A DNA stretch of 64,000 nt. Origin: Neolentinus lepideus HHB14362 ss-1. Its lineage: Eukaryota; Basidiomycota; Agaricomycetes; Gloeophyllales; Gloeophyllaceae. Positions 11,791 through 24,238 of this stretch are shown here, one piece after another. The notes under the pieces are model-generated. The model was not told the DNA's origin, did not search any database, and saw nothing but the letters and a program-made list of their open reading frames with translations. The position numbers and the translations under genes were made by a program. The DNA lies in the NCBI GenBank assembly GCA_001632425.1, contig KV425605.1, positions 127,822-191,821 of the forward strand. The letters are read 5' to 3'. Within the stretch, counting starts at the first letter, position 1, and every line of letters starts with the position of its first letter.

Positions 11791-12553
11791 GCGTGTGGGT
11801 GGGTGCATGTATGGACAGTCGTAGAACCTGTACTTTTATTCGTCGCTTCTGGGTTGTGGTTGTCGTATTTAACTAGTCGCAGCTATGCTTTTGCTACCTT
11901 GCTTAGATCTTAATACTAGATGCCTTAGGCTTTCCTCTGGATTATACGTGCCATGTACTATGCAGCCTCGCTGAGATCGAATCTGATAATGGAATTTGGA
12001 AAGAATGACAAGCCTCACAATAATGAACGATACAGGACAAATTCGATGCCGAATGTGAAACCCCTCGTTGGTTGACCATCGAGCGATCTTTGCATCGATA
12101 TCTTCACATATTTCTCGTATTAAGTATCGGCCTCGAGGACCATGCTCGCTGTCCTGCTTTGTGCTCCTCTGCTACAGAGCTCAATTAAATATGCTGCACA
12201 TCTACCGCCGCTACACAGGCATGAACAAGTACTGAGTACTTAAGTATCAAGTCTTGAGTGTGTGACTGTGGGTCCACAGTACAAGGGAGAACCAAGAAAT
12301 TATGTTTATTAGGAATTACCTAAACAAGAGAACAGAATTGATCATGTCATCATGGCAACTATCGGTTTACAGCTCACAGCAAAAGCACACGAAAAGCGCT
12401 ACAAAAACAGGGTAGGGGCTGCTTTTGCATCTGCGAAAGGCGAGCCAGAGAGTTTGTCAACTGCCGAGACAAAAAGCGGGTGAAAAGCGAGGTGAAATCA
12501 CACCAAAAACCTAAACGTGAACCACCCTAATGCTCGATTCGAAGCCGCTCCAT
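11791..12553. other. Convergent intergenic region
   Basis: This is the shared 3' space of HMG-CoA synthase (plus) and a BTB gene (minus), AT-richer than the flanking exons. No gene or repeat was seen. Confidence 0.5.
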
Positions 12554-13521
12554 TTAGCGACTCGTGAACGAGGTCTCCTTTGCCATCTGGATGCAGTGAA
12601 GTAAGTCGTCGAGTTACATGGACAAGTTGCACAATGTACCTTACTCGTAGCTTGATGGATGGCACTACTATATTGGTTCACAAACCATACTACAAATTCC
12701 TCACGGTGTCTGGAATTGCAGGTTTCGCAAGTTCTATGCGCAAGGGCCTGTACCGGGGTCAAAATGGTCTCATATATGACACCAGCCCATGGCGTCTTCC
12801 GAAGAAGCTCCCTCACCACTCCGACGCACTCTACCCAAGCACCGATTTGCCAGTCGTTTGGGGATTCGTCGTGAACGTCGCAGGCATGGAAAACGAAGCC
12901 ACGCTCCTTCTCCCACTCGGATGACATAGACATGACTTGATCCACACATTTCGTTCGGAATTGGAGTAGTCGAAGCATTGCCCCAGCTGACATCTCTTCC
13001 AGCTCTGGGATGTATCCGGGTATAGCAGAGACTGTCAAACTAGCAAGAGCTGCGTCCTTTGCCTCTGCTTCGAATCCGTCTCGGCAGGCAAGAGCGTAGG
13101 CTCGCCATGGGTCCCCTTGAATATAATACTTCAATCGATCCAGTACCCGAGTTTCCACGTCCGACATCATATACTTCCTCGCTGCACACAGTACGGACCA
13201 CAATCCCCGGAAGTCAATGACAGGGTCAGTCCCGGGATAGCAGAAGCGCAGGAGCCAGTCCATCGTATGACGATTCTCCGTCACCGAGACCTGATCCTGC
13301 GCTCCGCCTCCAACAATGAACATGTCACGGAAGACGGTGGAGTGGAGGGATAACATGACTTTGTGTACCTGGATCTCGGTGCCATCGATTGTGGTGATTG
13401 TAAGATCGGAAGGGAACGCATCAGAAATTATGATAGGATCCTGTAAGGCGGTCGGTGATGCATATGTATCGGATTGATCGTCTTTCATCGTACTTGCTCG
13501 ACTGCGATGCGACTCGTTCAT
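12554..13521 (-). CDS. BTB/POZ domain protein (BTB-4, subfamily 1)
   Basis: Minus-strand exons are 12640-13521 and 12554-12586 (intron 12587-12639, GTACAT..CAG), giving 304 residues. The start is the ATG at 13521 (MNESHRSRAS). A TATATAG box at 13619-13625 (plus-strand numbering) lies about 100 bases upstream and argues against the longer open frame. The BTB domain runs from DLTITTIDGTEIQVHKVML through VFRDMFIVGG to HTMDWLLRFCYPG. RAYALACRDGFEAEAKDAAL, IPELEEMSAGAMLRL and a CETC pair follow. The last exon encodes MAKETSFTSR, matching the terminal mini-exons of BTB-2 and BTB-3. If splicing is ignored, the frame runs on into unrelated residues. Confidence 0.82.
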
Positions 13522-13626
13522 GATTCGCAAGAGACAGATCTGGAGGGTGACGCGTTCCTGGAGAGCGTCCCGTGGAGGAGAGAGAGTCGCGGGGCAAGGA
13601 ATACAGTCAAGAGCCAAGTTATATAG

Positions 13627-14458
13627 TGAGGCGCTTCGATGGTGATACGCGGGGAACTTCCGGAAGGATCTCACATCTTATCGTATACAGTACGAGTCGT
13701 GATCCTAGGCCGTTCCAGGTATGTGAACATGCCAGTTGAATGAGGTTGATAGGACACATGTGGTACGGCTGTGGTCGACCAATGAATGAGGATTAGCTCT
13801 TTCGAGCTTACTCTCATATTCACGCACCGAGCTGCTCCGGAGAAAACCCGAGTATGATGTCACGTTGTTCAGGCGGCAGAAGATAAGAAACAACACTCTA
13901 GATGTCGAGAATATTATTGGCAGGTCTTCGACTGACTCGGATCGAGGGCGTATCACTTCCACAGCAAGGGCTGTGAAAAGCAGGGCGAGATGATGAAGGG
14001 AAGACCAGAATCAGCAGCACGGTCAAGCTTTGTAGAGATATCTCTGACTTCTGAGGTAGGATGTACGTCCAGAGCTGCGAAAAGATACCTCAGACTTGTC
14101 GGAGAGGAGACCGTATTTAATGGGCGGTTCCATGATCCAGCGGCGAAAGAGTGCTTATTGACCTAGTTGAAAAACCCAAACAGAGAACACTCTTCAAGCC
14201 ACTAGCATTAATTAGGACTCTCATGATCCTGGGCACCTGAGGAAACTGGCAGTGGTCAGGAAGTGGCAGCTCGATGGAATCGTAATACTTTATTTAATAA
14301 TAATTACCAAATGGGATAAATTATGAAATATTTATCACAACAGAGCTCTGTATGCATTGCGCAGTTAACTCACCTTGCTTGTGCACGCCGGCTATATCTC
14401 AAGATACCCCCATACTCCTTACATTAGGCCCCGACTGTGATCATTACGCGTAATCAAG
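13627..14458. other. Divergent intergenic region
   Basis: Spacer between the divergently transcribed BTB-4 and the Vps9 gene. A stretch around 14280-14340 is notably AT-rich. No gene was seen. Confidence 0.5.
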
Positions 14459-17286
14459 ATGATTTCCGAGTCAGCGCATCCGCCACCCGAGGCCACAACG
14501 TTAGATGCTTCAGTGCAGGCTTTGCGCATATCAGAACCCGACCAAGCAGCCAACTTAGAGGAGGAGGCTATCGTACAATCAAACCCCTGGCAGGAGGACA
14601 AGTCAGCTCGTACCGAAGATACTACTGTGTTCCAGACACTTGCCTCCGCAGCTTCAGGTGCGGCTGGATCGAGTGTTGAAGGTGCGACTGAGCAGGAGGA
14701 CGAGCAGACGGGTAAGCCTCGTATATCGGCAGAACTGTTGAACGAGTTCGATCCTCTGGCTGCCGACCATGAAGAGAAAGCTGCGCGCGAGGCCTGGGAG
14801 CAGTCTGAATCTCATCCTCCTGCACCAGTATCGCAATCTTCATCTCGCCCGGAATCGCCCAAACTCAACGGTTCCAGCGGTAGTCACACGCCCGAACCTC
14901 CTTTATCACCCTTCTCGCAGTCCTTCCCGTCTCTCGCCGCTCTAGCTCGGACCTTCGCTCTCCCTCTTTCCCGTACGCGACCACGCTCGTTGGACACCGC
15001 TGTCTCTGTTCCCTCTCCATCTACCCTCTCGTCGTTTGCTGCTCAACAGGAGAAACAGCCCATCCAAGAGTTGGATGAGGATCAAGGTGGCGAAACGAAT
15101 GCTCCTTCAACTTCGAGATCAACACAGCGTGATGAGCCTCGATCAGGCAATGGCAAGGAACGGGAGAAAGACCCTCCCTTCGACTTCCAGAAGTTCCTCG
15201 ATCAGATGAAGCTGAAGGGAGCTGAACCCATCGCCAAGTATCTCCGATCGTATGTCAGTGCTATGTTCAGTCATGGAAATGGTGCCAATGATTTGCCTTT
15301 ACTCGACAGATTTCTGAGCAATTTTGCCAAGCGCACATTCACCGTGAACGATCAAGTGAAGATAATTCAAGATTTCCTAGGTGTACGTAGCTCGTACTGA
15401 TCGTAACACCGACTGATTGAACTGCCTACCACGCACAGTTCATCTCCGGCCGCATGCGTGAATGTGAAGTTTGGCGAAATACGACAGATGTGGAGTTCGA
15501 TAACGCTATGGAAGGGATGGAGAAGCTGGTAATGAACCGCCTATACGACTTGTAAGTCCTAGTCATTATGTTTCGTTTCCAAGCATCGGATAACTTTGCC
15601 TCCAGTACTTTCACTCCTGCAGTCGCACGAATGTCACCGCCCAGACCTGTCACTACTGATGATCTGGAACGGGATCGTGTCCTCTCTCAGCGAATCGCAC
15701 TATTTGGATGGCTTGAAGAGAAACATCTAGACGTACCTGAAGGAGAGGGTAGTAAAGGGTTCCTCATGTTCGCGCAGCAAGGTTCGCCATCTACCCTGCA
15801 GACATCCGTGTATATCCTCAGTCTGATGTTGCTCTCACATAGAATTGCTCAAGATCAATCACTACAAGGCCCCTCGCGACAAGCTTATATGTATTTTGAA
15901 CTGTTGCAAGGTCATATTTGGTCTGCCCTCTCCTGTATCGAAGTTGTTTGTCCCATAACCTAACCCTTCATTACATTTTTCGCGTAGGCCTTCTTCGCCA
16001 CCTGCGCAAAGAAGAAAGCGCCGATTCCTTCTTACCTATCTTAATCTACATCGTTCTCAAAGCTAATCCAGAGCATCTTCTGTCCAATGTTGAGTGTGTA
16101 CCGGGCCCTAACGTGTCCATTAGCGACAAGAAGAGAATTAACAGCTGATTTACGAGAATATAGGTTCATCAATCGCTTCAGAAATCCTACCAAGCTGCAG
16201 AGTGAAGCGGGATATTACCTGTCCAGTCTTGTACGTTCTGCACGGACAAATGACTCCCATGTCTATCTCACTGACTACTGCAGATGGGTGCTGTATCCTT
16301 TATCGAGACCATGGATCACACGTCGTTATCCAATATAACGCAGGAAGAGTTTGAACAGTACGTACAGCTAATCTAGACCGGTGACTTCACTTATCAATGA
16401 AAACAGGAACGTGGAGGATGCAATACAGTCGTTACCTCCTTCCGGGCCACAAACGCCGGAAGTTCCGCCAGCGACGCCGAAAGGCAACACCGAGAAGCCC
16501 GCTGAGTTTTCCTCGCATCTGGGTGAGGAAGCTGCGCTGCCATTATCGCTGCCCGGTCCGGGCACGACACTCAGCGAAGATGCTAGAAGGATCTTGCAGA
16601 GGACCGGCGATACGATATCGAAACCGCTCAATGCCATAAGTCGAATATTCAATGAGGCGCTGGACAGCGCTGATGGCAAGCTTAGCTATCTTCCAGGGCC
16701 GTTCGCACCGATTGAGCTCGGTCGGGAGAATAGGAATGGGCAGCACCAGCAGTATCAGGAAAGCAGATCGTTTACGTCTCAAGGATCGGCGCCCGGATAC
16801 GCAGGACAAGAATATGCTCCCCAAACTCCAGCAGGGAACAATCAGGCTGCTTCTCTGCAGGCACCATACAAACCGAGAGTACGCCGTGTTCCTTCGCCTC
16901 TTTCCTCGCAGTCCATGAGCGCGCCAGGCTTCTCCCCTGAGAGCACGCCTACGCGTGGAGGACCGTTCACGCATCAATCTCTCGCGATGGGTCCGTCGCA
17001 GTCCCTGCCCTCTCTGTACTCCCAATCGCCTCGGATGCAGGTTTTGGCTCAATCCGAGTCGGAGGGGACTCGGCTGTCGCGCACGCCTACACCGAACCTC
17101 GATCTGGCGGGCGTGGAGGCTGAGATCGACCAGGCGCACGAGCGGGCTGCGGCAGCTGCACGGGCGACGTTGGTCCAGATCTTCCCCAGCACGGATAGGG
17201 AGGTTATCGAATGGGTGATGGAGGCGAACGGAGGTGATCTTGGGAAGAGCATTGAAGCTTTGCTCGAGATGAGCAGCGGGACGTAA
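14459..17286 (+). CDS. Vps9-domain Rab5-type guanine nucleotide exchange factor with C-terminal CUE domain
   Basis: Eight exons (14459-15382, 15439-15551, 15606-15781, 15843-15920, 15988-16093, 16164-16230, 16284-16357, 16407-17286) give about 805 residues. The first 240 residues are low-complexity and acidic. A helical-bundle/VPS9 region follows ([18 protein letters not shown], then [12 protein letters not shown]). Its core motifs are [20 protein letters not shown] and [19 protein letters not shown], which contain the conserved Asp and Tyr of the catalytic site. The last 60 residues ([18 protein letters not shown], then SIEALLEM) form a CUE ubiquitin-binding domain, the architecture of yeast Vps9. 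Such proteins activate Vps21/Rab5 on endosomes and couple this to ubiquitinated cargo. The long Ser/Pro-rich linker between the domains is expected to be disordered. Confidence 0.9.
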
Positions 17287-17911
17287 ATATCGAGGGGGAG
17301 ATCATCTCTCGACGCATGTCTCTCTTCGGACCGACCGGCCTTTTTTGTGGGTCCGCGATAGCCTTGGTGTCGGTTTCTGTTACACCAGAGACGTTTGTTG
17401 AGCGTGGAACAGAAAATACGTTGAGCTTTCGCGATGTCTTGTGGCGCAGGAGCAGTGTACAAATGTTCGAGGCGAACCACTGCCATAAATACTGTAGCAC
17501 CCCACTGTAGACCGCCGTCATTGTCAGAATTGCAATGATGGTAGCGGTAGCAAAACCTATGGAGGGTGCCTGTTTCATCAGGTGCTAGTTGACGGCTGCT
17601 CTTCGCATTCTTTTGAGCGATTGCCGTGACAGTGTGTACAATCTCAGCCAATGAGAGGCCAGCTGCCCGCTTCTCTTGTATACCTGAAATGGAAAGATGT
17701 GGATGATCCGTTCTCTCCTTGGGGTCAGCTGCACACTTCCCCGCATTCTCACGAATGAAGCTCATGTCATTCGTCGTAATTGGATATGAACCCCATGATT
17801 TTATGGAGTGGTCTAAGCTAATCGTATAGATGGCCGTCAACGCAGTTGACATGCCGCACATAAATACCCCCTCGTTGAGCGCACCCCGCTAGTGTCAAAC
17901 CTCGTCGCACC
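17287..17911. other. Intergenic region
   Basis: 3' end of the Vps9 gene and promoter of the transporter. Overlapping minus-strand frames extend into the Vps9 coding region and look like shadows of it. Nothing else was seen. Confidence 0.5.
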
Positions 17912-20369
17912 ATGTCTCGAGAGGAACCCAAGTCGTCTCCTAAAGGCTCGCTATCAGAAAAGGCGCGAGAGTCTCTGGTAGAGGAAGCCAGTCCTGAGCA
18001 GAACGCCGTCTACAATCCTCATGTCGACGTGAGCGGCGTGGATGAACGCAAGTTGATGAGGAAGCTGGACTGGCGACTCATTCCATGGCTCTCTTTCCTT
18101 TATCTCTTGAGTTTCCTGGATCGAACGAGCGTTGGCAATGCCAAGGTACGTGCTCTGATTTGTCGCTCGCGTGGGTCGAAGACTGAAAGCTCGGAAAGTT
18201 ATACGGTCTAGAGCAGGACCTACATATAACCGATTCACAGTATCTTATGGCCCTCACAGTGTTTTTCTTCCCTTATGCCATCTTTGAGGTAAGTCTGACG
18301 ACATTCTTGCTGCTCTGAGTTTACTCAGTTCGACCCAACAGGTCCCGTCAAACGTCTTTCTCAAGCGCCTTCGTCCATCCATATGGCTGTCGGCCTTAAT
18401 GTTTTGCTGGGGCATAATGATGGTAGGTTATATTTAAGTTGTATATGTCACCGAGCCAACCTGGATCTAGACGGTGCAAGGTCTTGTGCACAACTATGGT
18501 GGTCTTCTAGGTTTGTCATAGTCCCGGACTGTGCGCTGGTATTACAACATTAATGATCGTCCGGATATATAGGGATGCGGTGGATGCTGGGAATGTTTGA
18601 GGCCGGTCTGTTTCCGGGAGTTAATTATTACCTGTCATGGTAGGGTTCTGTCGACGCCTGACGAGCTATGACAATAGCTGACGTTTGCGCAGTTGGTATC
18701 GGCGCTCAGAATTTGGGATCCGTGCCGCGATATTCTTCTCAGCCGCGACAATCTCTGGAGCATTCGGTGGCTTGTTAGCTGTGAGTACCCAAGCTTCTCC
18801 ACAATCTCATCAACCAATCTCCAATCTTCCTGCCGCACCATCTATTTACGGATCTCTGATGTAACCAATTCAACACAGGCTGCGATCTCCAACATGGCTG
18901 GCATCGGTGGGAAGCCGGCATGGGCGTGGATTTTCATATTAGAAGGCCTGGTCACAGTCATCGCTGGTGCTGTATCCTTCTGGATCATCCAAGATTTCCC
19001 AGAGGACGCCAAGTTCCTCACGGAAGCTGAGCGGACAGTGGTCATTCGCCGCCTTCAGGGAGATGATCAGTTTAGTGCGGCCGGCGAGAAGCTGAAACTG
19101 AAGTATATTTGGAAGAGCTTAGCCGACTGGAAGACTTGGTTGATGATGATCGTTTACACCGGTGCCGATGGACCGTTATACGCGTTCTCGTTGTTTTTGC
19201 CTAGTATTATTACTGAGGTGTGTACTTTGAAATTGTCTGGTCGTTTGACGCTTGCTAACCTCCCCACAGCTTGGTACGCTTTCATATCCGCAGATCTAGG
19301 TGGCTTGACTTAGTTTTGTTTGTGGTTAGGCTATAAAGCAACGCCCGCCAATCTGCTGAGTGTCCCTGTTTACGTCCTCGCGTGTATCTGCACATGCGCT
19401 GTTGGCTTCGCTGCGGATCGCTATGGTCGCAGAGGGTATCTCAATATGTAAGCTCAGCTCTTAGCAATCGTCGTCATCATGCTCACTCTGAACGTCAGCG
19501 CATGTCTTCTCGTGGGTACGCTGTCAACATAATTGTATTGCTGAACCATCCCTGATTCTCCTTTCCGTCCGCAAGCGGCCGCCGGCTACATTATCCTCAT
19601 AGCTTCTCGTAACGCGGCTCTATCTTACGTCGCCGTGTATATGGCTGCCTGGTGCGTTCTTCTTTGCGGCATTTGTGCCGTTCGTGAGAATTGGGAGATG
19701 TAACTATCCGTTTATTTTTAGTGGCATATACCCTGCGATCCGTGAGTGATGTCTGTTTCGATTGTTGAACAAATGCTGACTTATTGACTCCAAATTTGTT
19801 CAGCCAACACGGTGTGAGTCTCGCCACGATTGTCGAGTCCCTGCTCCGAATCGATCCTAATAATTGTGTCTGCTTTGATAGTGCGTGGGTGTCTAACAAT
19901 GTCGAAGGGTCATACAAACGCAGCGTCACTTTGGCTATGACCATTAGCTTGTGAGTGTCGTATGACCCTGTCGGTTTGTCGTCCTAACACTGCGCACCTT
20001 CAGCGGGAACCTCAACGGCGCGGTGAGCTCGAACGTCGTAAGTAGCATGGTATGTTTGACAAGAACATCAATTCTGACCGACTTGCTCGATATCAGTATC
20101 GAGCACGGGACAAACCATGGTATACCCTCGGCCACGGCATCGTCCTGCTGTACATCGGCCTCGGACTAGTGTCATCTGTTGTAATGGTGACGCTCTTAAG
20201 GGCTGAGAACGCCCGGCGCGACCGCGGCGAGCGGGACGAGTACATCGAGGGCGCGCAAAACGCCACATGCGACGAGACCCTTGCCAAAAAGAACGGCATT
20301 TTCGCTAGTGTTGACGATGCGAGGCGGGAAAAGGGAGACGAGTGGAGCGGGTACCGGTACACTTTGTAG
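17912..20369 (+). CDS. MFS transporter of the allantoate/nicotinate permease type
   Basis: Sixteen exons: 17912-18145, 18199-18288, 18342-18422, 18471-18510, 18573-18639, 18693-18780, 18879-19217, 19270-19273, 19330-19447, 19499-19515, 19576-19651, 19722-19741, 19804-19813, 19882-19950, 20004-20037, 20097-20369. The sum is 1,560 nt, 519 residues, in frame throughout. Landmarks of the Dal5/Tna1-like anion:cation symporters are present: MRKLDWRLIPWLSFLYLLSF, FLDRTSVGNAKLYGLE, PYAIFEVPSNVFLKRL, WYRRSEFGIRAAIFFSA, ELGYKATPANLLSVPVYV, AADRYGRRGYLNI and GIYPAIPNTVAWVSNN. About twelve membrane segments are expected in the plasma membrane. Known substrates of the family include allantoate, nicotinate, biotin and pantothenate; the substrate here is unknown. 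Several exons are tiny (4, 10, 17 and 20 nt), so automatic annotation will probably miss them. Confidence 0.9.
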
Positions 20370-20800
20370 CTTTAGCCTTTACGATAGACGTAGAATGGCT
20401 GTACGATAGAGTGAGACGTCAGGATAATCGGTGCAATGCTGTATCGGCCTCTGAGATGAAATGAATCTATGATATTAATCCCGTATCCTGTGAACATGCT
20501 AGACAGCGTAATAAATCCAGCATGATGTACACAAATATGAAGAGAATAGCAACAATAACAACATCGAACAACACTCCATTCAATCCAGACTCGTTTAATA
20601 CATGCACCCTGCTAGCAGTAGATACATAGCAAACAAGCGTCGTAAACCCTTAAGATACGATAGATATGAAAGGACAGGACGTGCAAGGATGGCACAGCAT
20701 TTTAAGCACTGTGGGATAGAAATCCGGCCAATTTTGGTGTTCTCTGATCGCACCTATTCCCACCTCCCGACAACTTCTAAGGACTTTCGCTGAGAAAGTG
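20370..20800. other. Convergent intergenic region
   Basis: Shared 3' space of the MFS gene and the minus-strand disordered-protein gene. Nothing further was recognised. Confidence 0.5.
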
Positions 20801-21715
20801 TTAGATCCTGATGTGACGGGCCTCAACTGGGGTAGGAGCGATGTGCGCAAGGGACATCCGCGCGCTGGGGTTCGTGAGGAGAGGCGCCGGGGATGGGGAA
20901 GCGGGAGTAGAAACAGGACGAGGTGACCAGTGGTATAGTCTTGGAGTAACGGTCGGCGGAGGAGAGGGCGTCATGAAGTTGGACGGAGTGCGGTGGGCGG
21001 TAGGTGAACCGGATCGACGAGGGGGTGTCGCAGGTGTCACAGGCACACGGGCAGATGTGTCATGGGGAACGCGCACGAAGATGGGAGTAATGTCGGACGT
21101 GCGAGTGGTGGGGGTACGGGCGATTGCGGAGCTGCTCTCAGACCTGTCTCGGTTGCGCAACGCGATGTTGTACATGTTCGCGTAGTGCGAAGCCACGTCG
21201 CCAGGCTGGTAGGTGTGGCCAGCTTCAGGATTGTCGTAGAGCGCCCGCATGTGGCTTAGGCCACCAACGGGGCGAGGAGCGTCCTGGTTGATCGGTACGC
21301 GGACGACAAGCGGGGCATAGTCTCCAGTGCGAGCGCCCGCCTCTGAGCCCTCATCCTCCTGATTGGCAGCCTCCATCGGACTCTCCCTGCCACTCGCAGT
21401 TCCCTCGCTGGAGCCTGAGCTCACATCGCTCGCACCGTCCTCAGTGATGACCACATCTGCAGCTTGATGGCCAGGAACGATCAGTGCAGGAGACGGGGAT
21501 CTGCTCGAGGTGCTTCCCTCCTCCCGTGGCGGTAGATCCGCGGGATCGACAAACGCCTCATACACAGCATCGTCGCTTTCGAAGAACTCGTCGGAATCAG
21601 GATCAAATGCATTCCATTGGGACCACTTTCCGTAAGTCGGGTAGACAGGCTCAGGCTCGACCCTGACGACAGGGGTAGAGTTGCGATAGACGCCAGAGAA
21701 GAGGGGACGACCCAT
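20801..21715 (-). CDS. Hypothetical, largely disordered Ser/Pro-rich protein
   Basis: Single-exon frame of 304 residues from the ATG at 21715. The N-terminus is MGRPLFSGVYRNSTPVVRVE, followed by an acidic stretch (DPDSDEFFESDD). Two similar segments carry an FVRVP/VVRVP motif (about residues 137-142 and 215-220). A Pro/Ser/Thr-rich tail with SPTAHRTPS-type blocks follows. No catalytic domain or membrane segment was seen. Codon use and length support a real gene. The repeated VRVP motif, each after a charged low-complexity stretch, may be a docking motif, which is inference. I do not recognise the family. Confidence 0.6.
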   Translation of the reverse strand: MGRPLFSGVYRNSTPVVRVEPEPVYPTYGKWSQWNAFDPDSDEFFESDDAVYEAFVDPADLPPREEGSTSSRSPSPALIVPGHQAADVVITEDGASDVSSGSSEGTASGRESPMEAANQEDEGSEAGARTGDYAPLVVRVPINQDAPRPVGGLSHMRALYDNPEAGHTYQPGDVASHYANMYNIALRNRDRSESSSAIARTPTTRTSDITPIFVRVPHDTSARVPVTPATPPRRSGSPTAHRTPSNFMTPSPPPTVTPRLYHWSPRPVSTPASPSPAPLLTNPSARMSLAHIAPTPVEARHIRI

Positions 21716-22013
21716 TTTTGTAGTAGAAATACAGATGGCGGGATAAGAGAAAGTAGTTGGGTATTGAGAGAGAGAAGGGTATTTACGACGCGTCGTGGTT
21801 GCGACTGGAATTCCAGACGCGCACTGCCACGCAGTGGCCCGACTTTAGGGCAGGCAGCGGCGACAATGCGGAACTTTAAAAAACTTCATTTCCTCCCTGT
21901 GGCGGATGTGGCTGTTCACCGCGCATGGCCATGTCAATATTTATTCCGCAGTGGCTGACTGTGGCTCGGCACTTGAAGAGGTCTCAGTACAAGCCACAGA
22001 TGTTTTCTCTGAC

Positions 22014-23529
22014 CTAGCCCCAGCGCGTATCATATTTCCCAACAGTCTCCGCTAGCGCCCACTTGCCCTCTCTAACGCCCGCGGCCGCCTTCGTCCCCGA
22101 TCCCTCTAGAATATTCGACGCTTCTCTTCTGTCGTTGTTTACAAAGATGAGTGACCATGTGGCCTCCGCGTCCTCCATAATAGCTCTCATGGGCGGAGTC
22201 TTGGGAGGAGGCGGTAAGTAAGAGACGGGGGAATTCCATGGACAGTGTAATGTTATGGATGCGAATGGAACATTCTGTTCTCTGTGCATCTGTCAGCGGA
22301 CAATGAATGCCAATAGTATAAGGAAATCGGAACTAACGATAGGAGATTTATTACCGACTGAACGAACGTGGATGATAGGAGACCCATCCACACGAAATGA
22401 ATGGTATCTCCTACGCGGGACTGCGTTGGAGGACTGTAGACAGCAACATATGGGTCTACCCTGTCCTGCACATCGAGTCTTTTTTATAGACGGTAAGCCG
22501 GCATAGACTCAACAGCCAGGTAGACATAAACCTCTCACCTTTGCGAGCCCATGCACGCCAGCCCCACCCATTCGAATAACTCAGACATCTCTTCCTCCCA
22601 CCTCTCCGCAGCGTCTTCGTCTTTGGGAGCGTGACGTGGTATTGACTGTGTGGGGATATGCACTTGCGTGCGTCTGTTCACCACGGGTGTCACGAGCAGT
22701 GTGGCATGAGCGTGTCCAAGCTTATGCTCTGCGATATATTATGTAACGTAGACTCAGCGAGATCGTATACCTACCACCTACCTGCAACGGAGCAGTTGAA
22801 CAGGATATCCCACTCTCCTATACCTTCCTCACCTCGTCTTCGATCCCAACTTTGGAACGCAGATTTTAGCCGCTCCCGATTTTTCGGACTCTGGAGGTTC
22901 GGCTGAAGAGGCATCCGAATGACTGGGGTTTCATGAAGAATCTTTCTGAATCTATAGAATCACCTCAAGCAGCCCTGAGACGTACCATACTGTTCCGGGT
23001 CACCTCTCAACTTGAAGGGCAACCTGGTGCCCACGAGACCCAGAACTTTGTACGTTTCTTTTGTTATCTGAAGAGTCAGAGTCCCTGTGGAGTCGATGCA
23101 CCAAGAATCGTCTGATAAGGGCGACGGGAGTGGCAGCGCGGTGAAGTGTGCGTCACTGTTATCATCTTCAGCAGGAAACAAGCATGACAGAAACTGTATA
23201 CTGACTTTTCGTGCGTATACCGCTCGAAGAAGGACATTGCATATTCGACGAACGGCCATAGGCCGATCTTACTTCTGGTGTATGTAGTGTTTAGGTTCTG
23301 GATAGAAGCCAAGAGATCTGCATCCGAATTTGCTGTCGGAGTAAGTAAGACATCGAGCTGGAGAGCGAGGAAAGAACGCGATCAATGGTACACAGCCAAG
23401 AAGCTCAATAGGTGATAAACAGACTTGCTGGCTGAAAGGATACGATGACGCCAAGTTCTGTACTTGGGCGGAGAGCCGGGTGCCCGTAGATACCATGGTC
23501 CGTGAGGCGCCGGCAATGCGTTGATTCAT
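22014..23529 (-). CDS. RPP40: Rpp40-like subunit of RNase P/MRP
   Basis: I assembled seven minus-strand exons: 23425-23529, 23206-23357, 22986-23155, 22782-22922, 22539-22728, 22355-22460 and 22014-22289. They total 1,140 nt (379 residues), with all introns 50-78 nt and phases consistent. The start at 23529 (MNQRIAGASRT) is the least certain point; 23496 is an alternative. Features matching Rpp40: an N-terminal STG..L block followed by PFSQQLDVLLTP, then GTLTLQITKETYKVLGLVG, then a basic WDRRRGEEG segment, then SELFEWVGLACMGSQRVDPY and AVYSPPTQSRVGDTIHFVW. The C-terminal exon has VPFASITLHCPWNSPVSY. Rpp40 is a protein subunit of nuclear RNase P/MRP, which processes tRNA 5' ends and rRNA. The last acceptor (after 22289) has an in-frame alternative 15 nt on. 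Confidence 0.62.
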
Positions 23530-24238
23530 CGCTGTTTCTCGGCTACGCAGACAAGTTATGTTTAGTGGATGCTCAAGAGCAGGACCGTCAAGGTCTTGAG
23601 ATGACTTGGAGTCTCCTGGAACGTTGTTAAGGGTGAAATCTTCGCGATACCTGCCTCTTACCCTTTCCCCAAACGGATGAGTGTACAAGCTGTAGTCAAG
23701 GCAAGAGATATCGCGCACGTCGGACTATATTCAAGAGTTATAGTATTTCGTTACGGTTGATTCGGCCCACGGGGGCTAAACAATGGGAAAGGGAGAGAAG
23801 AGAAGCAGAATATTATTGCTATTGTGCGTCTGAGTATGGATACGCGCGCACTAAGTTTTCTTGGCACTTGCTGCCAAGACAGCGTCAGACGATTAAGCAG
23901 TATCAAACAAAATGTCCTCATGTAGTCTACTCTACAGCTCGATGAAGATAAAAATACTACAGCGACTATTTATGTTGCTCGGATGAAGAACGATACGTAC
24001 TATAGACATGCCGCATGTAATCTAGTATAGGGCTACGCCCTAGAGACAAATAAACAGGACTCCCAAAAAAAAACCCAAGATAGAAATTCGAGACATCATC
24101 TCTTATTAAGACCAACTGCACTGCCCATGCCCGGGCAGTACTGGCATAGCGTCTTTGGTGATATGGCTATATTTCGGGACTTTCGTATCGTAGTAATCGT
24201 TTTCGGTTGAGACACGGTCATACGTCGCGCTAGGCTCA
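23530..24238. other. Intergenic region
   Basis: Upstream of the Rpp40-like gene and downstream of the unresolved locus. Around 24000-24080 the sequence is AT-rich with an A run. No gene was recognised. Confidence 0.45.

Noticed and set aside
22147..22212. A plus-strand start resembling a small TMEM14-like membrane protein (MSDHVASASSII)
   Set aside because: No downstream exon continues the family motif, and the opposite strand is a well-supported exon of the Rpp40-like gene.
22491..22507. A 16-nt microexon in the Rpp40-like gene
   Set aside because: It would require introns of only 31 and 26 nt. A single 78-nt intron ending at CAG before 22460 restores the frame without it.
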